A stretch of DNA of 14,386 nt. Source: Arenicellales bacterium. GTDB lineage: Bacteria; Pseudomonadota; Gammaproteobacteria; BMS3Bbin11. The notes beneath the pieces were generated by a model. It was not told where the DNA came from. It did not search any database and was given only the letters and a program-made list of their open reading frames with translations. A program made the position numbers and the translations under genes. The DNA lies in assembly GCA_029287965.1 (NCBI GenBank), contig JARFQC010000185.1:1-14386 (forward strand), given 5' to 3'. How positions within the stretch are numbered: position 1 is the stretch's first letter; every line of letters begins with the position of its first letter. Below, one piece after another: positions 7,608 through 14,386 of this stretch.

Positions 7608-10600
7608 TTAGTTATGGATCAGTTCCATGTCCAGAGCCAGTGCTCTGATCTCTTTCATCAGAACGTTGAATGACTCAGGCATACCAGCTTCCATGTGGTG
7701 ATTGCCCTTTACGATGTTCTCGTACATCTTGGAACGACCACCTACATCGTCAGACTTGACGGTCAACATCTCCTGCAAGGTATAAGATGCGCCATAGGCT
7801 TCCAGCGCCCACACTTCCATTTCACCGAAACGCTGACCACCAAACTGGGCCTTGCCTCCAAGCGGCTGCTGTGTAACAAGGCTGTACGGTCCAGTTGAGC
7901 GGGCATGCATTTTGTCGTCGACAAGATGGTTCAGCTTGAGTATGTACATATACCCGACAGTCGTTTTACGATCGAATGGTTCACCAGTGCGTCCATCAAT
8001 CAACTGGGTTTGCCCTGACGTGGGCAGATCGGCAAGTTCCAGCATCGCCTTGATTTCTTCCTCGGCAGCACCGTCGAAAACAGGTGTAGCCATCGGAACA
8101 CCATCGGCCAGATTCTTCGCGAGTTCCTTGACTTCATCGTCGCTCAAGGACTTGATGTCCTCCTTCTTGCCGCTGCTGTTGTAGACCTTGCCAAGGAATG
8201 TGCGCAACTGGGAAACTTTCGCTTCCTTGCGCAACATGGCAGTGATCTTGTTTCCCAGCCCCTTAGCTGCCCATCCAAGGTGCATCTCCAGCACCTGGCC
8301 TACGTTCATACGTGATGGCACACCGAGTGGATTCAGGACGATGTCTACCGGCGTACCGTCTTCCATGTATGGCATGTCTTCTACTGCCACGATGCGTGAG
8401 ATAACACCCTTGTTACCGTGGCGTCCGGCCATCTTGTCACCGGGCTGCAGACGACGCTTGACGGCCACAAACACCTTGACCATCTTGAGTACACCCGGAG
8501 CAAGGTCATCACCTGCAGTAATTTTGCCTTTCTTTTCTTCAAGGAGATCGTCGAAGTGTTTCTTCTGCTGATCCAACTGCTGGCGTATCTGCTCAAGATT
8601 GGTATTGATGTCTTCATTGCGCAGACGAACTTCAAACCATTTGTCGCGAGGCAGATCATCGAGATAGGTACGGGTTATCTTACTGCCGGACTTAAGACCT
8701 TTAGGACCACCTTCTGCCACACGACCGGACAGCAGTTTGGAAATACGATCGTAAGCGTCTTCTTCTACGATACGCCACTGATCGCCAAGGTCCTTTTCAA
8801 CACTGGCAATCTGCTCGTTCTCGATAGACTGAGCGCGCAAGTCCTTCTCAACGCCGTCACGCGTGAACACCTGTACATCGATAACCGTACCGGACATACC
8901 TGATGGCATACGCAGTGATGTATCTTTTACATCAGAAGCCTTCTCACCGAATATCGCACGCAGCAGCTTCTCTTCCGGCGTCAGTTGGGTTTCGCCTTTC
9001 GGCGTCACCTTACCGACCAGGATGTCACCCGGGTTAACTTCAGCGCCGATATACACGATGCCGGATTCGTCGAGCTTGGCGAGTGCCGCTTCACCGACAT
9101 TCGGTATATCGCGTGTCACTTCTTCAGAACCCAGCTTGATATCACGGGCAACGCAGGTACGCTCTTCTATATGGATACTGGTGAACGTGTCAGTTTCTAC
9201 GATTCGTTCCGAGATCAGGATCGAATCTTCGAAGTTGTACCCGTTCCATGGCATGAATGCAATCATGATGTTGCGGCCGAGCGCCAGTTCACCGAGGTCA
9301 GTCGATGGACCGTCTGCAAGAACGTCACCGGAAGATACGAAATCACCCACTTTTACCAGGGGACGCTGATTGATTGTCGTGTTCTGGTTGGAACGTGAAT
9401 ATTTCACCAGGTTATAGATATCGACGCCTGAATCACCGGAAGATGCCTCGTCATCATTCACGCGAACAACGATACGCGCGGAATCGACCGAATCGACCTG
9501 GCCACCTCGGCGTGCGACTACCGTTACACCGGAGTCAATTGCCACGGTACGTTCCATCCCGGTTCCTACAAACGGCTTCTCGCTGCGCAGAACCGGCACG
9601 GCCTGACGCTGCATGTTGGAGCCCATCAATGCACGGTTGGCGTCATCGTGCTCGAGGAAGGGAATCAGCGATGCTGCAACGGATACGATCTGCGACGGCG
9701 CAACGTCGATGTAGCTCACATCTGCGGCAGCGGCCAAAGTGAATTCGTTGCGGTGACGACAGGAAATCAGTTCATCCATGAACTTGCCATTCTTGTCCGT
9801 ATTGGCATTCGCCTGGGCAATTACATAATTACCTTCTTCAATGGCTGACAGGTAAACAATTTCGTCAGTAACCTTTCCATTTACTACCTTCCTGTAGGGC
9901 GTTTCAAGGAAGCCGTAGTTATTGGTCCGGGCATAGACAGCCAGTGAATTGATCAGGCCGATATTCGGCCCTTCAGGCGTTTCAATTGGACAAACACGGC
10001 CATAGTGGGTCGGGTGAACGTCACGCACCTCGAAACCGGCGCGCTCACGAGTCAGGCCACCCGGGCCAAGCGCGGAAACACGGCGCTTATGCGTTACTTC
10101 GGACAACGGATTGGTCTGATCCATGAATTGCGACAACTGGCTGGATCCGAAGAATTCCTTTACTACTGCAGAAACAGGCTTGGCGTTGATCAGGTCCTGT
10201 GGCGTGAGGCCTTCAGACTCAGCCAGGGTCAGGCGATCCTTAACCGCCCGCTCTACACGAACCAGGCCGATACGAAACTGGTTCTCGACCAGTTCACCCA
10301 CCGAACGAATCCGGCGGTTGCCCAGGTTATCGATATCGTCGGTCTTACCCATGCCGTTTTTCAGGTTAATAAGGGTCGTCATGACCTTTACGATATCTTC
10401 CTTGCTGAGTATTCCCTCACCTTCGTCTGATTCCATATCCAGGCGACGATTAAACTTCATCCGGCCGACGGCAGACAGGTCATAACGATCGGGATTGAAG
10501 AACAGATTCTCAAAAAGATTCTGTGCTGCATCCTTTGTTGGTGGTTCACCCGGACGCATCATCTTGTAAATCTCTACCTGGCCTTCCAGCTGGGTACGTG

Positions 10601-11693
10601 ATGCATCGATGCGCATGGTGTCTGAGATAAAGGAGCCGCAATCGAGATCATTCGTATAGAGCGTCTCTATTGTCTTTGCGCCTTTTTCAAACATGGTATC
10701 GACGATCTCTTCCGTCAGTACAGCATTGGCTTCGAAAAGGATTTCACCAGTGTCCTTGTCAATGAAATCTTTTGCCAGAGTGCGTCCAGCGAGAAATTCC
10801 CTGGGTACTGGCAGTGATTTTAAACGTGCTTTCTCCATCTGGCGGATATGGCGGGCAGTGATGCGGCGACCTGCCTCAACAATCACGTCGCCTTTAGGTG
10901 TCTTGATATCAAAGCTCAACTCCTGACCACGGAGGCGGTCAGGGACCAGGGCCAGGCGTGTTTCCTTTGCAGTGAGCTTGAACTCGTCTGTGTCGAAAAA
11001 CATCTCGAGTATTTCCTGGTTCGAGTAACCCAGGGCGCGCAGCAATATTGTTGCGGGCAGTTTACGGCGACGGTCGATACGCACATAAACGAGATCCTTG
11101 GGGTCGAATTCCAGGTCGAGCCATGACCCGCGGTATGGAATCACACGTGCCGAGAAAAGCAGTTTGCCTGACGAATGGGTCTTGCCCTTGTCATCATCAA
11201 AGAAAACACCCGGTGAACGATGCAGCTGCGAAACAACTACGCGCTCAGTACCATTGATGACAAACGAACCGTTCTCGGTCATCAGGGGGATTTCGCCGAG
11301 ATAAACTTCCTGCTCTCTGACTTCGCGAATCTTCTTGGCTGCAGATTTTGACTTGCCTTCCTTATCGAAGATAACCAGACGCAGTGTCACGCGCAATGGT
11401 GCTGCGTAAATCTGGCCGCGCTGCTGGCACTCCTTGACATCGAATACTGGTGTGCCAAGGCGATACTTTACAAACTGCAGCTCAACGTCACCATTGTAGC
11501 TGACGATCGGGAAAACAGACTGGAAAGCAGCCTGCAGGCCTTCATCCAGCCGCTTCTCCGGATCTGCGCTTGCCTGCAGCAGGCGCAAATATGAATGCTT
11601 CTGGGTGGTCAGCAGGTCGGGAGTTTCCAGTATGCTTGGTCGCTTGCTGAAACTGTTACGAATACGTTTCTTTTCGGCAAAGGAGTAGGCCAT
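7608..11693 (-). CDS. rpoB: DNA-directed RNA polymerase subunit beta
   Basis: Beta forms the other pincer of RNA polymerase, lines the active centre and is the target of rifampicin. The 1361 residues compare with 1342 in E. coli. The rifampicin cluster (about residues 517-545) reads QLSQFMDQTNPLSE and THKRRVSALGPGGLTRERAG. The usual resistance positions (Asp, His and Ser equivalent to E. coli 516, 526 and 531) are wild type, so sensitivity is predicted. The downstream HPTHYGRVCPIETPEGPNIG, GYNFEDSILISERI, GDKMAGRHGNKG and the C-terminal KGNHHMEAGMPESFNVLMKE motifs are all intact. I chose the ATG at 11693-11691 (MAYSFAEKK, like the family start) over the in-frame TTG one codon upstream; GAGG precedes it. 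The rplL attenuator region lies upstream. Confidence 0.98.
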   Translation of the reverse strand: MAYSFAEKKRIRNSFSKRPSILETPDLLTTQKHSYLRLLQASADPEKRLDEGLQAAFQSVFPIVSYNGDVELQFVKYRLGTPVFDVKECQQRGQIYAAPLRVTLRLVIFDKEGKSKSAAKKIREVREQEVYLGEIPLMTENGSFVINGTERVVVSQLHRSPGVFFDDDKGKTHSSGKLLFSARVIPYRGSWLDLEFDPKDLVYVRIDRRRKLPATILLRALGYSNQEILEMFFDTDEFKLTAKETRLALVPDRLRGQELSFDIKTPKGDVIVEAGRRITARHIRQMEKARLKSLPVPREFLAGRTLAKDFIDKDTGEILFEANAVLTEEIVDTMFEKGAKTIETLYTNDLDCGSFISDTMRIDASRTQLEGQVEIYKMMRPGEPPTKDAAQNLFENLFFNPDRYDLSAVGRMKFNRRLDMESDEGEGILSKEDIVKVMTTLINLKNGMGKTDDIDNLGNRRIRSVGELVENQFRIGLVRVERAVKDRLTLAESEGLTPQDLINAKPVSAVVKEFFGSSQLSQFMDQTNPLSEVTHKRRVSALGPGGLTRERAGFEVRDVHPTHYGRVCPIETPEGPNIGLINSLAVYARTNNYGFLETPYRKVVNGKVTDEIVYLSAIEEGNYVIAQANANTDKNGKFMDELISCRHRNEFTLAAAADVSYIDVAPSQIVSVAASLIPFLEHDDANRALMGSNMQRQAVPVLRSEKPFVGTGMERTVAIDSGVTVVARRGGQVDSVDSARIVVRVNDDEASSGDSGVDIYNLVKYSRSNQNTTINQRPLVKVGDFVSSGDVLADGPSTDLGELALGRNIMIAFMPWNGYNFEDSILISERIVETDTFTSIHIEERTCVARDIKLGSEEVTRDIPNVGEAALAKLDESGIVYIGAEVNPGDILVGKVTPKGETQLTPEEKLLRAIFGEKASDVKDTSLRMPSGMSGTVIDVQVFTRDGVEKDLRAQSIENEQIASVEKDLGDQWRIVEEDAYDRISKLLSGRVAEGGPKGLKSGSKITRTYLDDLPRDKWFEVRLRNEDINTNLEQIRQQLDQQKKHFDDLLEEKKGKITAGDDLAPGVLKMVKVFVAVKRRLQPGDKMAGRHGNKGVISRIVAVEDMPYMEDGTPVDIVLNPLGVPSRMNVGQVLEMHLGWAAKGLGNKITAMLRKEAKVSQLRTFLGKVYNSSGKKEDIKSLSDDEVKELAKNLADGVPMATPVFDGAAEEEIKAMLELADLPTSGQTQLIDGRTGEPFDRKTTVGYMYILKLNHLVDDKMHARSTGPYSLVTQQPLGGKAQFGGQRFGEMEVWALEAYGASYTLQEMLTVKSDDVGGRSKMYENIVKGNHHMEAGMPESFNVLMKEIRALALDMELIHN

Positions 11694-11728
11694 CAATCGT
11701 CCTCGTTTCGTGTGAGGTTAGTGCCAGG

Positions 11729-11748
11729 GTCAGCGAAGTTTCGCCGAC
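11729..11748 (-). other. Hairpin close to rpoB in the rplL-rpoB spacer
   Basis: An 8-bp stem including one G-U pair closes an AACU loop. The arms are 11748-11741 and 11736-11729 on the minus strand. No T-tract follows, so it is not a terminator by itself. It is the third of three consecutive hairpins in this 125-base spacer and could be a processing or stability element. Confidence 0.45.
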
Positions 11749-11758
11749 AAACAACTAA

Positions 11759-11784
11759 AGGCCGGTGGCTTTCGCCACCAGCCT
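11759..11784 (-). terminator. Attenuator-type hairpin between rplL and rpoB
   Basis: An 11-bp stem with one G-U pair closes a GAAA tetraloop (arms 11784-11774 and 11769-11759) and is followed by TTAGTTGTTTG, a T-rich but interrupted tract. In E. coli a partial terminator in the same spacer lets only a fraction of transcripts reach rpoBC, which sets the high L7/L12 to polymerase ratio. Position and structure here fit that role. Confidence 0.65.
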
Positions 11785-11792
11785 GGTATTCA

Positions 11793-11812
11793 GCTCATCC
11801 CTGAGGATGAGC
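11793..11812 (-). other. Hairpin just after the rplL stop
   Basis: A perfect 8-bp stem (GCTCATCC with GGATGAGC) closes a TCAG loop 6 bases after the rplL stop codon. There is no T-tract. It may protect the 3' end of the rplJL message or act as a processing site. In E. coli the same spacer has an RNase III site; equivalence is only inferred. Confidence 0.5.
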
Positions 11813-11818
11813 AATCGT

Positions 11819-12202
11819 TTACTTGAGTTCGACGGTTGCGCCGGCTTCTTCAAGCTGCTTCTTGAGCTCTTCTGCTTCAGCCTTTTCAACGCCTTCCTTG
11901 ACAGGAGCAGGTGCTGATTCAACCATTTCCTTTGCTTCCTTCAGGCCAAGACCTGTTGCAGCACGAACGGCCTTGATCACGCCCACTTTCTTGTCGCCGA
12001 AGCCGGTCAGGACCACGTCAAATTCAGATTGTTCTTCAGCGGCACCGCCAGCATCACCACCGCCGGCAGCCGGGGCTGCGGCAACGGCTGCAGCTGCAGC
12101 GGATACGCCAAATTTTTCTTCCATTTCGCCGATCAGTTCGGACAGGTCCAGAACAGACATTTCAGCGATTGCGTCGATAATTTCTTCTTTAGTCAGAGCC
12201 AT
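11819..12202 (-). CDS. rplL: 50S ribosomal protein L7/L12
   Basis: L7/L12 forms the flexible multi-copy stalk that recruits and activates the translational GTPases (EF-Tu, EF-G, IF2, RF3). The 127-residue product is slightly longer than E. coli (121). The N-terminal dimerisation domain (about 1-35, IIDAIAEMSVLDLSELI) is followed by an Ala/Gly-rich hinge (about 34-55) and the C-terminal domain with the factor-binding stretch DKKVGVIKAVRAATGLGLKE. The hinge is where the extra length falls. The ATG at 12202-12200 has AGGAG 8 bases upstream. It follows rplJ by 34 bases, as expected for the co-regulated L10-L12 pair. Codon use is of the highly expressed type, with no GCG Ala or ACG Thr. Confidence 0.98.
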   Translation of the reverse strand: MALTKEEIIDAIAEMSVLDLSELIGEMEEKFGVSAAAAAVAAAPAAGGGDAGGAAEEQSEFDVVLTGFGDKKVGVIKAVRAATGLGLKEAKEMVESAPAPVKEGVEKAEAEELKKQLEEAGATVELK

Positions 12203-12236
12203 TGTTAAATCTCCTGATTACTTTCAGTATTAAATG

Positions 12237-12761
12237 TTAAGCGGCTTGCTTACTGTCACGAACAGCAGCGAGTGTACGAACAAACTTCCCGGGAACTTCA
12301 TTAAGCGTCGAGACAAATTTCTGAACAGGTGCCTTCATGGTACCCATCAGCATTGCCAGCAGCTCATCACGGCCAGGAAGTTTTGCCAGTGCGTTGATTT
12401 CTTCTTCGGTAAGCAGCTTGCCGGACATTGCACCAACTTTGATGTTGAAGCTTTCGTTGTCCTTGGCGAAGTTCTTCAATACCTTCGCGCAGGCAGCCGG
12501 ATCTTCGGCTATCGCATAGGCCAATGGACCGACCATATGCTCCTGCAGGCATTCGAAGGAAGAACCATCGACGGCACGCCTCGCGAGCGTGTTCTTGACT
12601 ACGCGCAGATAAACGCCGGATTCACGCGCATTTTTGCGCAGGTCCGTCATCTGTGCGACCGTCAAGCCTCGATACTCGGCCAGAATAGCTGCCTGTGCCC
12701 CGGAAATTTCTTCCGTGACTTCAGCGACTACGGCCTTTTTCTCATCGATGTTGAGACTCAT
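12237..12761 (-). CDS. rplJ: 50S ribosomal protein L10
   Basis: L10 anchors the L7/L12 dimers to 23S rRNA at the stalk base, and the L10-L12 complex represses its own mRNA in E. coli. The 174-residue product compares with 165 in E. coli. It begins MSLNIDEKKAVVAEVTEEI, has the conserved AEYRGLTVAQMTDLR and VVKNTLARRA segments in the RNA-binding domain, and ends with the long helical region that holds L12. The frame is open 51 codons further upstream, but that extension shows no family similarity and overlaps the RNA leader. The ATG at 12761-12759 has GGAGG at 12776-12772, 10 bases upstream, and matches the family start. Confidence 0.97.
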   Translation of the reverse strand: MSLNIDEKKAVVAEVTEEISGAQAAILAEYRGLTVAQMTDLRKNARESGVYLRVVKNTLARRAVDGSSFECLQEHMVGPLAYAIAEDPAACAKVLKNFAKDNESFNIKVGAMSGKLLTEEEINALAKLPGRDELLAMLMGTMKAPVQKFVSTLNEVPGKFVRTLAAVRDSKQAA

Positions 12762-12964
12762 ATGAGCACAACCTCCAGTTATATGGCATCCTTCGCAGGA
12801 GATCCTGACTTCGGGTATACCATCTACGCAGGCGATTAAGTTAAACGGCGTTTTCCATTCAGGATTACGTCGATAACTCCTGCGGTCTTTGACAATCCGC
12901 AGCCCGGCTTTCACCGGACGGCGGCCCTAGTACCTTATGCCATCAAGATGACATAAAGCCGGGC
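12762..12964 (-). promoter_or_regulatory. L10 (rplJ) autoregulatory mRNA leader
   Basis: The gap before rplJ is 231 bases and highly structured. The minus strand contains AAAGACCGCAGGAG (12890-12877) and later CCTGCGTAGATGGT (about 12832-12819). This GACCGCAGG...CCTGCGTAGA pair is the hallmark I recall from E. coli-type L10 leaders, where L10(L12)4 binds. Upstream, a perfect 10-bp stem (12964-12955 with 12911-12902) encloses a hairpin at 12954-12937. Near the start codon, ATCTCC (12803-12798) can cover the GGAGGT ribosome binding site (12776-12771). I expect translational repression by L10-L12. The assignment rests on remembered motifs and hand-folding. Confidence 0.75.
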
Positions 12965-12982
12965 ATGCACAATGCGCATGCC
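12962..12982 (-). other. Hairpin after rplA
   Basis: A 7-bp perfect stem (GGCATGC with GCATGCC), extendable by a G-U and a C-G pair, lies 10 bases after the rplA stop. It is followed only by a short TTTAT a few bases on, so termination is doubtful. Its 3' arm overlaps the outer stem of the L10 leader by three bases, so the two cannot both fully form. Confidence 0.45.
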
Positions 12983-12992
12983 ACGTTCTTGC

Positions 12993-13694
12993 TCAGGCAA
13001 CCGCCTCTACGGTTGACCTGTCAACGCTGATACCCGGCCCCATTGTGCTGGATATAGCAATACGCTTGATATACTGCCCTTTGGCTGACGAAGGCTTGGC
13101 TTTGTGAAGCGCCGCCATCAAGCTATTAATATTTTCGACCAGCGCGTCGGTATCAAATGACGCCTTGCCTACAGAACAATGAATAATTCCGGCCTTGTCA
13201 TTTCTGAACTGCACCTGGCCCGCCTTGGCATTATTAATGGCAACGGCAACATCCGCGGTAACAGTACCAACTTTAGGGTTCGGCATTAGTCCCCGAGGAC
13301 CGAGAACCGGACCCAGTGCACCAACAACTCGCATTGCATCAGGTGCCGCAATAACGACGTCGTAATTGAGGTCACCTTTTTTCATGCTCTCGGCGAGGTC
13401 GTCCATACCCACTGCGTCGGCGCCTGCTGCTTTCGCAGCTTCTGCCTGGTCACCGTCAGCAAATACGGCTATGCGTACTGTTTTGCCGGTACCACGAGGC
13501 ATTACAGTTGCCCCGCGTACATTCTGATCCGACTTACGTGCGTCTATGCCGAGGTTGATGGCAACGTCGATGGACTCATCGAACTTGGCGGTTGCACACT
13601 CTTTCAGCACTTTGAGTGCCTCTTCGAGCGGGTGGCTGGTGCCTGCTGAAAGCTTTTCTTCGATTGCCTGGCGGCGTTTTGTGATCTTGGCCAT
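12993..13694 (-). CDS. rplA: 50S ribosomal protein L1
   Basis: L1 binds 23S rRNA helices 76-78, forms the mobile L1 stalk that guides E-site tRNA, and in E. coli represses the rplKA message. The 233-residue product matches the E. coli length (234). Conserved segments are MPRGTGKTVRIAVFA (65-79) and the family signature GPVLGPRGLMPNPKVGTVT (128-146), followed by FRNDKAGIIHCSVGK. The ATG at 13694-13692 lies only 2 bases after the rplK stop, so translational coupling with rplK is very likely. The 231-base gap after its stop holds the L10 leader. Confidence 0.98.
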   Translation of the reverse strand: MAKITKRRQAIEEKLSAGTSHPLEEALKVLKECATAKFDESIDVAINLGIDARKSDQNVRGATVMPRGTGKTVRIAVFADGDQAEAAKAAGADAVGMDDLAESMKKGDLNYDVVIAAPDAMRVVGALGPVLGPRGLMPNPKVGTVTADVAVAINNAKAGQVQFRNDKAGIIHCSVGKASFDTDALVENINSLMAALHKAKPSSAKGQYIKRIAISSTMGPGISVDRSTVEAVA

Positions 13695-13696
13695 GA

Positions 13697-14128
13697 TTAC
13701 GCCTCCTCTGTTTCGATGCCCATGCTGCGGGCACTACCAGCAATAATCCGTACTGCTGCATCCATGTCATTAGCATTGAGGTCTGCCATTTTCGTGGTGG
13801 CAATTTCCTCGAGTTGGGCACGCGTCACCTTACCCACCTTGTCGGTATGAGGTGTTGCAGATCCACTCTTGATACCTGCCGCCTTCTTCAGCAATATGGA
13901 TGCAGGCGGTGTCTTCTTGATGAAAGAGAAGCTTTTGTCACTGAACACTGTGATGATGACAGGGACAGGCATACCCTGCTCCATGCCCTGTGTTTCTGCG
14001 TTGAAAGCCTTGCAGAATTCCATGATATTCAGGCCGTGCTGACCCAACGCCGGACCTACAGGCGGACTGGGATTGGCCTGGCCTGCAGGCACCTGCAGCT
14101 TGATGTAGGCTTCAATTTTCTTAGCCAT
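13697..14128 (-). CDS. rplK: 50S ribosomal protein L11
   Basis: L11 binds the GTPase-associated region of 23S rRNA with the L10 stalk, is needed for RelA activation and forms part of the thiostrepton site. The 143-residue product has the usual length (E. coli 142). The N-terminal proline-rich PPVGPALGQHGLNIMEFCK (22-40) and the C-terminal rRNA-binding region around KVGKVTRAQLEEIA and DMDAAVRIIAGSARSMGI are intact. The ATG at 14128-14126 has GGAG at 14138-14135, 6 bases upstream. It follows nusG by 84 bases, and that gap contains a candidate L1 binding site for autoregulation of rplKA. Confidence 0.98.
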   Translation of the reverse strand: MAKKIEAYIKLQVPAGQANPSPPVGPALGQHGLNIMEFCKAFNAETQGMEQGMPVPVIITVFSDKSFSFIKKTPPASILLKKAAGIKSGSATPHTDKVGKVTRAQLEEIATTKMADLNANDMDAAVRIIAGSARSMGIETEEA

Positions 14129-14142
14129 TGTTTACTCCGTAT

Positions 14143-14169
14143 CGGGTTCAAACGCCTTGCGGCTCCCCG
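14143..14169 (-). promoter_or_regulatory. Candidate L1-binding autoregulatory site in the rplK leader
   Basis: On the minus strand CGGG (14169-14166) pairs with CCCG (14146-14143). Inside, GCC and GGC form a short stem capped by GCAA. The two helices are separated by an asymmetric internal loop (GA on one side, GUUUGAA on the other). Two short helices around an asymmetric loop are the known form of L1 binding sites on rRNA and on L11-operon mRNA. The site ends 5 bases before the rplK GGAG, so binding would block initiation. Identification is by architecture and memory of the family. Confidence 0.55.
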
Positions 14170-14212
14170 TGTTGTGACTACCCGTGGCAGTCGATTTTAA
14201 AAACCGTTAGGC

Positions 14213-14386
14213 TCAGCTTTTTTCAACCTGGCTGAAATCAAGTTCAACCGGTGTGAAGCGCCCGAAGATCGAGACCGCCACGCGCATCTTGTTCTTCTCG
14301 TAGTTCACATCTTCCACAGTGCCGTTGAAATCCGCGAAAGGACCATCGATGACACGTACCATTTCTCCCGCAACGAAAGAAAATTT
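14213..14386 (-). CDS. nusG: Transcription termination/antitermination protein NusG, C-terminal part (cut by window edge)
   Basis: NusG binds RNA polymerase through its N-terminal domain and Rho or ribosomal protein S10 through its KOW domain, coupling transcription with termination or translation. Only the last 57 residues are inside the window, and the N-terminal polymerase-binding domain lies beyond the edge. The visible part is the KOW domain (AGEMVRVIDGPFADFNGTVE) and the typical ending SIFGRFTPVELDFSQVEKS, closely matching E. coli NusG. The stop is TGA at 14215-14213. Its place before rplK matches the standard secE-nusG-rplKAJL-rpoBC order. Confidence 0.97.
   Translation of the reverse strand, partial: KFSFVAGEMVRVIDGPFADFNGTVEDVNYEKNKMRVAVSIFGRFTPVELDFSQVEKS

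Noticed and set aside
10060..10150. Rifampicin-resistance change in rpoB (Thr in MDQTNPLSE where E. coli has Asn)
   Set aside because: The main resistance positions are wild type, and Thr at this site occurs, as I recall, in other Proteobacteria. It is probably natural variation.
11694..11696. TTG one codon upstream of the rpoB ATG as a start
   Set aside because: The ATG directly after it matches the family start and has suitable spacing to GAGG.
12762..12914. 51-codon upstream extension of the rplJ frame
   Set aside because: The extension has no L10 similarity and overlaps the conserved RNA leader. The ATG at 12761 has a GGAGG site and the family N-terminus.
12900..12992. Separate rplJ promoter between rplA and rplJ
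   Set aside because: An L10 promoter is known in E. coli, but I find no -35/-10 pair with acceptable match and spacing here.
14160..14240. Promoter for rplK in the nusG-rplK gap (TAAAAT about 20 bases after the nusG stop)
   Set aside because: The only TTGAAA upstream is 21 bases from TAAAAT, too far for a normal sigma70 spacer, and no other -35 fits.

Overview
The window is a conserved housekeeping block from a gammaproteobacterium, transcribed entirely on the minus strand. Read in the direction of transcription (high to low coordinates) the order is nusG (3' end), rplK, rplA, rplJ, rplL, rpoB, rpoC, rpsL, rpsG, fusA, tuf (5' end). This is the rif/L11-L10-beta operon joined directly to the str operon, the usual arrangement in many Gamma- and Betaproteobacteria. 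RpoB (1361 aa) and RpoC (1406 aa) have near-E. coli lengths, motifs and sequence, which favours Gammaproteobacteria. I cannot name a genus. No mobile element, CRISPR array, tRNA/rRNA gene or accessory gene was found, and no stretch over 300 bases lacks a gene.

Region 14386-11697 holds the NusG C-terminal KOW domain, then L11, L1, L10 and L7/L12. A candidate L1 autoregulatory site lies just before rplK. A roughly 230-base structured leader before rplJ looks like the L10 autoregulation leader. The rplL-rpoB gap carries three consecutive hairpins, one terminator-like, fitting the known transcription attenuation that makes more L7/L12 than RNA polymerase.

Region 11693-3331 holds rpoB and rpoC, both intact, with all catalytic and zinc motifs visible. 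RpoC starts at TTG. The 173-base rpoC-rpsL gap contains a near-consensus sigma70 promoter (TTGACA, 17 bp, TAAAAT) with a GC-rich discriminator. A strong hairpin follows at the predicted 5' end of the str transcript.

Region 3157-1 holds rpsL and rpsG, both intact and wild type at the streptomycin sites, followed by fusA and the start of tuf. The most notable anomaly is in fusA: one continuous 700-codon frame carries two in-frame TAA codons (565 and 586), at positions where the family has Tyr and Glu. EF-G from this copy would lack the end of domain IV and all of domain V. Because EF-G is essential, this implies a second fusA copy, an error in the assembled sequence, or readthrough. No new kind of biological system is visible; the other points of interest are regulatory RNA structures and start-codon or codon-use oddities.
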